A DNA stretch of 10,572 nt from Candidatus Omnitrophica bacterium UBA1443. GTDB taxonomy: Bacteria; Omnitrophota; Omnitrophia; Omnitrophales; Aquincolibacteriaceae. The translations under genes were made by a program, and so were the position numbers. The DNA is taken from NCBI GenBank assembly GCA_002329545.1, contig DCTJ01000022.1, positions 7,356 through 17,927 on the forward strand. The letters run 5' to 3'. Positions 1 through 6,200 of this stretch are shown here, in pieces. Under the pieces are notes generated by a model that was given only the letters and a program-made list of their open reading frames with translations, was not told where the DNA came from and made no database searches. The first letter of the stretch is position 1. Every line of letters starts with the position of its first letter.

Positions 1-234
1 CAAAAGCTCCGCGTCACGTGCCGCGAGAATTTTTTGAGCCACAAGAATAGCCGTCAGGATACGGATTTGTTCGGGCATCTGGGGCGCGGGACTGATCTTT
101 TGATCATCCTGAAACAACACCGCTGGCGCGCGGGGCAACGAAATGACAGCCGGCGGCATATGAATACCGGCCCCCGTGCGCGCGACGCGGACTTCCGATC
201 TGACTCCCCCTTCAGAAAAAGCAACTGTGGAACC
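1..234 (-). other. C-terminal visible end of the giant protein, no domain recognised
   Basis: Residues 2986-3063 follow the Nudix domain. A strand-rich start (S-T-V-A-F-S-E-G-G-V-R-S-E-V-R-V) and a Pro-rich middle are followed by a helix (I-R-I-L-T-A-I-L-V-A-Q-K-I-L-A-A-R-D-A). The frame is still open at base 1, so this is not the true C-terminus and further modules are expected to the left. Confidence 0.6.
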
Positions 235-3200
235 AAGTTTGGTAAACAATTGAAAAGCGCGGGCGGTAAAGCGGCCCGGAGTTTGCTTCAATTCTTTCTC
301 CAAATCTTCCTTGGTCATCCAAACAATCTCAGCCGCATTGCCCCCGGGAAGAAAATCATCCCGGGAAAACTCGTTTTTGAATAAAACCCCGTAAACTGTC
401 GTGTTCTTTTTACGAACGGACAGGCCTTGCTCGCTTTCGTGCGTGATCTCCAGCTGAACCGGAGACCCGATCGGGCGAAAGACCACTCCCTCAGGAACTG
501 GACGTCGTCCGCCCAAAAGTTCTTCTCGAAATTCACGCGATGCCGTGGCCTCCGGGCCTTGATCGGTTTCATCCTGCTGTCCGGCAAATGATACGTCCAG
601 GCGGCCGGGCTCGTTCCCGATCTGATGATCCCGCCGCTGTAAGGCAATCATCTGATCCCTGATCACAAGTCCCGCAACGTCTTCGGACCGCAATCCGCGC
701 TTATATCCCGTTTCCTTTTCTTCATAAACAATTTGAGCGGCGTCATCCCTAAAAACGAACCTTCCTTTTGATGCTGTGGGCATTTCTTGTCGCAGTCTTT
801 GGGTAAGCTCCGGGTTTACAAATTCCGGAAAATTGGCAGAGATTTCATCCAGAGTTTCCGCGAGTTTTTCGCGGGTCTTACCAGAAACATAAAATGTCTC
901 CGAAAGGGGGGGGATGAACGCTTCGGACTTGAAACTCCGCCGATCTCCATTGCCGCCGTTCCACAGAAAACGGCTTACGGTCGTATAAAGTTTGTCGTAG
1001 GGACTGATGACCGTGTCGTCGGAAAGACGGACGGTCCGTCCAACCAATAAATTGGGATTGGGAGGAGTGACACCGTTCCCCCCTTCTATTTGCCGGGATA
1101 ACGCCGCCACAGGACGCACGATGTCTTCAAGAAAATTAATCCGGAAAGGGCCGTACCGGTCCGTCAAGTTAAGAATTCTGTCCCGTGTGCTTTGCAAAAG
1201 ACTCTGGATCGCCTGGTGGTCCTCCGACGTCTCTGCCACGATCGCAACGGGGCCTGTCGGCACGGGAAACTGTGGCACAGCGGCGCTTGATATGCTCACA
1301 CGCCCGGAACCCAAGTGCAGATCCCCGGCAGACATCATTTCTCTTAGCTTTTGAGGTTGATAGACAATGTGTTCGATCTCCAAGCGGCTGGTTCCATTGC
1401 GTCCCAAAATAACCGGCAATCTTTCACTTTCAACCTCATCGAGACTGGCATATCTGGTTTGAACTACAAAATGTCCGCCGTTCCTGGTAATCGCCGAAGA
1501 ACTGCTGACCAGATCCCCTCCCGGAAACGCGATTTCACCATATTGAACACCGACAGCTCTCAATTCGCCGATCATCCTGGCCGCTTCCCCCAGATTGATC
1601 TTAAAAACCGCAACTGCCGTCTGGAAATCCATGCCCGCCTGGGGATACCAATAGATTTTGAACTTTTTTTGACTCGTCTTCGCGATATTCCGCGCCGCAA
1701 AAAACAATCCGGCATCCCCGGGAAACTCTCCGTCCGACTCCTCAACCGTGATAGCCCATTGATTCAAAATCGCATCTTCCCGGATTAACTGCTCCAGGGC
1801 GGCCTTGTTCTCACCATACCAGGGCGGAACAAGCCCGATCACCTCCACATCAGGCATTAGAGTGGTATCGTGCAAGGCTCGCAGGACCTTTGACATCGCA
1901 ATTTGTTCGCTACCCCGTTGCGACGTCTCACGAGGCACCGGATTCTGCGGAACAGGTTTCGGTTTGGGTATTTCAGGTAGCGAGCGTTCCAAACGGCGAT
2001 TTTGTTTTTTCAAGCGCCCCAGTTCACGCTCCCAAATCTGATAATAAGGCCCGACAAACCGTATGAGGACGGGACCGATCTGACACGCGATCGCGGCCAG
2101 CGGAAGCATGACCGTTCCGAACCCCATCATCATCATTAGGGTCGCGTTCAGCCAATGCTCCCCCAAGTAAATCAGGATCACCATCGGGAGGAAGAGCGCG
2201 GAAATACCGGTCATCGCCAAAGCGCGCCTCCAGAACCGCGCATGTCTTTCAGCCAAACCTACCGCGGCATCCAAGGTTACCTGGCCATAAAACGCGGATT
2301 TGATCGCCGCTCTGGCATCTTCAAAAACCTTCTGCGCGTCCGCGGGTGTCGTCAAACCCAGTTTCACCATTTTCTCGTTGAGGGAACGGAAACTCCGGAA
2401 AGTAATGATCCGGTGAATAGCGGCCACGGGGCTTATCAAATACCAGAGACGGGCAACAGGAAAAAAGAATCTTACCAACCGATTATGGATGATCATCCGC
2501 CAACTACGGAACGAAACCTTTCTGCGTTCGGGTCCGAGTCCTGGAATTAGTTTTTTTACATAATGGTCCAATACCGCCACCATGGCCCCGAGGTGATGCG
2601 CAAGGTTATAGCTTTCATTGAAAATATCCCCGTAATCAACAAGGCGTTGCTGAAAAACCTGAAGTTCATGAAGTTCCACGGGAGTTTTCGCGTTTTGTAC
2701 CTGTTCCGTAATCCTGCGCGCGGTCAGAACGCAAAGCACCGTCAATATTCCGAAAATGATCGCCAGGTCCCTGCCGATCTGGCTGTTCCACATATCAATG
2801 TCCCAAAATTTGATCCCTGAAAAAACAAGGTGCTTGTTGGATGCCAGTTCCTGGGCCTTGATCAGGATCGTCGTGCGTTTTTCATGGTCCAGTTCTCCCT
2901 CCTCATCCAGCATCCTGGCCCATTCATTGATGGGACCGATCACATGCTCGAGCAATTCTTTGTCCTGCGGCCGGCCTTGTTGCTCGAAACGGATCGTCAG
3001 ACGATACTGGAGTTCGCTTGTAATGGTCATCAGATCATGCAATCTCGCCTTCGAATGTCTCCACCGGCCCTTTTGTGCCGCGCTCCGCACAAACCGGCCT
3101 GCCCGCCAGAGAATAATCGCTCCGCCAAGCAGTAAACAAACTCTGTTTGCCACCTTTTTCCCCATAGCCGCGAGCCCTTTGGGACTCTTAAAGAAAAATT

Positions 3201-6200
3201 TCCAGCTGGAGAGGATCTGCCGGAAGCTCCCTTCACCGGCCAACACCGAATGACTGGAAAGTTCCTGATCGGGATGGCGCAATAGCCGGTAAAAGACGGC
3301 GGGAGGCATGTCACTCTCATAGCGGAGAGGAAGTTCCGCCACCGCCGGGTGGGACGCGGGCACGCTTCCACGCTCACCGGCAGGAATTCCAGTCCAGACC
3401 TCGACAGGCATATTGTCGCCCAACCGCATCTCCGGATCCTCGACTTGAAGCACAACCGCGTCCCGGTCGGAAAGCCATAGACCGTTTTCATCGGCAAGCG
3501 GCAACACCTTAAAAACCGTTCCGTCCAAAACATCACCCAACGGTGTCCGGACCCTGACCCTTTCCCCTTCGCGCACACTTCCTTTCGGAACGTCGATCAA
3601 GTGATCGCTGTCCGCCAAACTCGCGCTACCTAAAGAAACGAGTGAATTCAAAATACGAAGTCCCGTCGCCTGACCGGGAACAACAACTTGCCCATCAATT
3701 CCAATCAATCCCTCAACGCGGCCGCTCACCGGGGCCCGCACGACAATTTTGGGATCCACTCCTTCGAGGCTGGCTATCTGAAGGTTCGCGTCGGCATTCA
3801 TCTTGCGTAACTCCTCCGGAGAAAAAGCGGCGAACTGCCGATTGGCTGATTCGACTTCGCCCACCAGCTTTCTGAGCCCTTGTGCCGCGTTCAGGTGTTC
3901 CTGCTGATAACCGGAAGCATCAATGATCCCGACCGGAGTTCCAGCGGAAACTATCGATCCTTCAGGAACAAGCGCGCGAAAAATTCCTCCCGGGATCCCG
4001 GGCGCGACCGGAACGCTCACCGGCACAGACTCACGAGGCGACACCGTGATATGAAAAGGCTTGTTCCGCGCCAGAGAAGGATCCGCGGCTTCCTGTTTAT
4101 GAAGCCGTCCGAGTTTGAGCGTGTAATCACATTGAGACCCCAATTCCGCCCCGGAAGGCGAGACGAAATCGAGCGTTAAAAGAAATTGCCGATTCAAGGG
4201 ATCAAAATCACTCAGACCGTACCGTAAGACCAGGACAGTTTCCCCGTTCACCTTAAGCTCGGCGCTATCAAAATCCGCCTGTTCAGTCGGAATTCGGAGG
4301 ACAATCTGCCCGGCATCGAGTTGTACCCCGTGGGCCAAAACTTCACCTTGATTCACCTGCCCATGTGTCAGTCTGACGATCTTGATCGGGTGGGAGGACC
4401 GAAGGTCCCGAAGTTCTTCCTGGTAGGTCCTCTCACGCAACTCTTTTTCCAGGGATTCTTTTCGAATACGCAGTTGAAGGAATTCCGCGACACTTAAAGA
4501 TGGATCGGCCAACTGAGCATCCATCAATGCGACTTCGGTCTCTAAGGCACGAATGCGTCCGGCGTTTTCGGGATCCGAGAGCCTCGCGACAGTCCGACCC
4601 CGCGGAACCACATCCCCTTCTTTAACCTGATATTCGGGTATGCCGGTCAATGCCGCCGTAACATTCGAAAGCACCGGATGAACCTTTTCCTTCCCTTCAA
4701 GAATATGGCTATCGACCATCTCGTGTTCTGGGGCCGCCAGAACCGAGGAAGATACGGGCAAATCGTGTCCGGCAACTGCGACCGTTTCCGGTTTCGAAGA
4801 AAGTGACTGACCAGCGCCAGTGCCGGCAGATTCCGCGAGCGCCGCGATTTTTTGTGGCGTTACAGGAAGAGTTGTGGCTACATCGGGCCTACTATTCAAT
4901 GGCGAACGGGCAACGTCTGTGTTGGTATTTTGAGAGGCTCCGTCCGGTGTTCCTGAAACACCGCTGAGTAATATTCGCATGACGGGCGAAATATCAGTCG
5001 ATTGATTATGCGGAACAGGAGCCGGTAATTGGGTCGAACCCGCCGAACCAGGACCAAGGAGAAAAACCTGGGGGGTAACCGCAGCAGGCTGAAGGTCCCC
5101 AACTACCGGCTCTGAAGACAGGGTTGTCTGCTTTCCTTTTGTGACAGATTCTCCTCGCTTTACTTCTGAAGCTTTTCCGCGAGAAACATCTGGTCCTAGA
5201 GCCCCTGATCCGAGCGACCGCGAGGAAGCATTCTCTACCTCTCGAGCAGATCTTTCAGCTCCAAGATTTCCCGACGAATCAGTCGCGGGCAACATCCTTT
5301 CTTCATGACGGTTCGCCTCACTTCCCGCTGACATTTCATCACCAATACGGGAGTCCGTTGCCGCGACCTTGACCAGACCCGTTCCAACCGCTGACGGTCC
5401 AGAAACCGCGGCCACCTTCACCGTTTCGGCGGTTTCTTTAGACACAACTTCTCGGACAAATAGCTGTTGTGCCTGCCGAAGCGTTTCTTCAGAAACAATC
5501 GTCACCCGAAGTATCTCGGCGAACCTTTGGAGCGCTTTTTTGTTACTTCCTTCGGGAATCGTATTGAGAATACGTGCCGTAAAGTCGTCATACATTTCGT
5601 AAGCATGACCCAATTCAGTTCCGGAACTCCCCGGTTTAAGTTCAACAACCGCATCATTCCTAGCCCCAGAACCTTTGGGATCCGTCGCTCCGTTACCGGC
5701 AAAAACACTGGTGGCGAGAGAAGCAAAAAGCGCTATGGACAAAATAAAAATTTTGAACTTTGATATAAAGGATTTGTGTTTACCTTGCGGCCGTTGACTG
5801 ATTCGAATTTCAGCCCGTTGAGCTCCAGCCGGGGCAAGTTGATCGATGGCCCCCATGGCAAACTCCACATTGCCTTCGCGGAATGTCTGAACGGCCCGGA
5901 GCTCCGAGCGATTCGCCCGCCAAGAAAAACCACCAAGTACCCCCGCGTTTATTTCAAGTTTTAAAATCGCCTGCTCTGTTTCGGCGCTGGCCTTGATAAG
6001 TTCGAGCCGATGACCCCATTTTGCTGATATTGACCCGGCAAGCTTGTCCTCGGTAACAAACCGGCGCCCCGCGACCTCCACCTGCCGGGCGCGCTGCATT
6101 TCGCGCTCAAGGCGTTCAAGCTCTCCCCTGAGGATCCTTGCCTTGTCCTGATTCCTTCCGATCTGGTGAACAAGGTCTGATACCGTGTCTTCCACGGTAC

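Noticed and set aside
1351..1788. Plus-strand frame of 145 codons, and others such as 6202-6678 and 2756-3253
   Set aside because: They lie wholly antisense to the giant gene, lack ribosome sites and have Arg/Pro/Ser-rich random composition.
2125..2136. CAT repeated four times
   Set aside because: It encodes four Met in a membrane segment of the giant gene. Too short to be a functional microsatellite.
3030..3578. A 182-codon minus-strand frame with an ATG
   Set aside because: It overlaps the giant gene in another frame, has unnatural Cys/Arg/Trp-rich composition, and matches no family. It is a shadow of the HlyD-like region.
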